Notes under the pieces: model-generated
Told to the model about the DNA's origin: nothing
Seen by the model: the letters and a program-made list of their open reading frames with translations, nothing else
The model's database searches: none
Origin: Methanofastidiosum sp.
Lineage (GTDB): Archaea > Methanobacteriota_B > Thermococci > Methanofastidiosales > Methanofastidiosaceae
Length of the DNA stretch: 5,613 nt
Reading direction: 5' to 3'
NCBI GenBank assembly: GCA_013329085.1
Contig: DUKX01000072.1
Coordinates: 1-5,613, forward strand
Shown here: positions 5,349-5,613 of the stretch, piece after piece
Numbering within the stretch: the first letter of the stretch is position 1
How the letters are laid out: every line of letters starts with the position of its first letter
Position numbers and translations under genes: made by a program

Positions 5349-5369
5349 CAAATTAAGCTATTATTATCG

Positions 5370-5594
5370 ATGGCATCGACAAAAAGTAAGAAAAATACAC
5401 AAATTAAACCAAGAGATCCATATAAAACATTTAGGATACTAACTTTATTTATGGGAATATTATTCCTCTTAGTAGGAACTAGATCTTTATCATTTGGAGA
5501 TTCAGCAGGCGCACTTTTAAACGGCATAGCTGGATTATTTTTCTTGATGGCCTCATATGTCTTTTTTAAAAAGAAAAAAGAGGAGAGTAAATGA
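5370..5594 (+). CDS. Small two-helix membrane protein of unknown function
   Basis: This is a 74-residue protein I do not recognise. A basic, polar N-terminus (MASTKSKKNTQIKPRDPYKT) leads into helix 1 (about 22-39, RILTLFMGILFLLVGTRS). A short turn with Gly43, Asp44 and Gly47 is followed by helix 2 (about 47-66, LNGIAGLFFLMASYVFF) and a lysine-rich tail (KKKKEESK). The charges predict a hairpin with both ends in the cytoplasm. The start is supported by the TATA box at 5340-5348, placed so that transcription begins at the ATG. The end overlaps the next gene by 4 nt (ATGA at 5591-5594), so it heads an operon that leaves the window. A coding call is supported by promoter position, composition and coupling rather than by a known family. 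An overlapping 80-residue reading frame on the other strand has none of these. Confidence 0.72.
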   Translation: MASTKSKKNTQIKPRDPYKTFRILTLFMGILFLLVGTRSLSFGDSAGALLNGIAGLFFLMASYVFFKKKKEESK

Positions 5595-5613
5595 AAGATC
5601 TTACAATTCCATA
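5591..5613 (+). CDS. Start of a downstream gene, cut by the window end
   Basis: ATG 5591 overlaps the previous TGA by 4 nt and is preceded by GGAG (5582-5585) five nt upstream, a good ribosome binding site. Only seven full codons are visible (MKDLTIP). This is too little to name a product. The strong site and overlap show it is translated with the 74-residue membrane protein. Confidence 0.6.

Noticed and set aside
5285..5527. 80-residue - strand open frame across the divergent promoter region
   Set aside because: It would run through both TATA boxes and antisense to the 74-residue membrane gene, which has a well-placed promoter and a coupled downstream start.
1..5613. tRNA or rRNA genes, CRISPR repeats, insertion sequences, phage attachment sites
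   Set aside because: I found no cloverleaf-like sequence, no regularly spaced repeats, no transposase-like frame and no terminal inverted repeats. Gaps without genes are all under 200 nt and are covered by the promoter and terminator entries.

Overview
The window is a piece of an AT-rich euryarchaeal chromosome (by eye about one third G+C). The domain is clear from the gene content: a GINS replication subunit, eL42 (L44e), eS27, aIF2-alpha, Nop10 and a PAC2 proteasome-chaperone-like protein are archaeal/eukaryotic families in an order familiar from Euryarchaeota. Promoter-like TATA boxes, GGTGA/GGAG-type ribosome binding sites and T-tract terminators fit this. The lineage cannot be fixed from these bases; an uncultivated mesophilic euryarchaeal methanogen (for example a Methanofastidiosa-like lineage) is only a guess.

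Region 1 (1-2530, + strand) is one tightly packed operon that enters from the left: 3' end of a GINS gene, rpl44e, rps27e, aIF2-alpha, nop10, and a PAC2-family gene. Gaps are 0-15 nt, nop10 and PAC2 overlap by 4 nt (ATGA), and a hairpin/T-rich terminator follows. It joins replication (GINS, the CMG helicase accessory), the ribosome, initiator-tRNA delivery, rRNA pseudouridylation and probably proteasome assembly. The 58-residue eS27 gene at 602-778 is easily missed because of its size.

Region 2 (2531-3283) holds a single + strand gene for a six-helix TMEM175-type (DUF1211) potassium-channel-like protein. Its own leader contains inverted repeats around a possible TATA box. It ends 9 nt from a convergent gene, and each transcript has a T-tract lying inside or beside the other gene's 3' end.

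Region 3 (3284-5269, - strand) is the most unusual part. It is a three-gene overlapping operon, read right to left: a 94-residue two-helix membrane protein of unknown function, a 283-residue protein resembling the RLAN domain (the domain normally fused in front of RimK-like ATP-grasp ligases in bacteria), and a 292-residue RimK-like ATP-grasp ligase with intact catalytic motifs. Here the RLAN and ligase parts are separate polypeptides whose genes overlap by 26 nt in different frames. By eye, the RLAN-like protein is also collinear with its ligase partner but lacks the ATP/metal-binding residues, so it may be a degenerate partner subunit. The set could be a membrane-associated amide-bond-forming (peptide or metabolite modifying) system of unknown substrate.

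Region 4 (5270-5613) is a 100-nt divergent promoter region, followed by a probably leaderless gene for a 74-residue two-helix membrane protein. That gene overlaps by 4 nt the start of another gene, which runs off the window.
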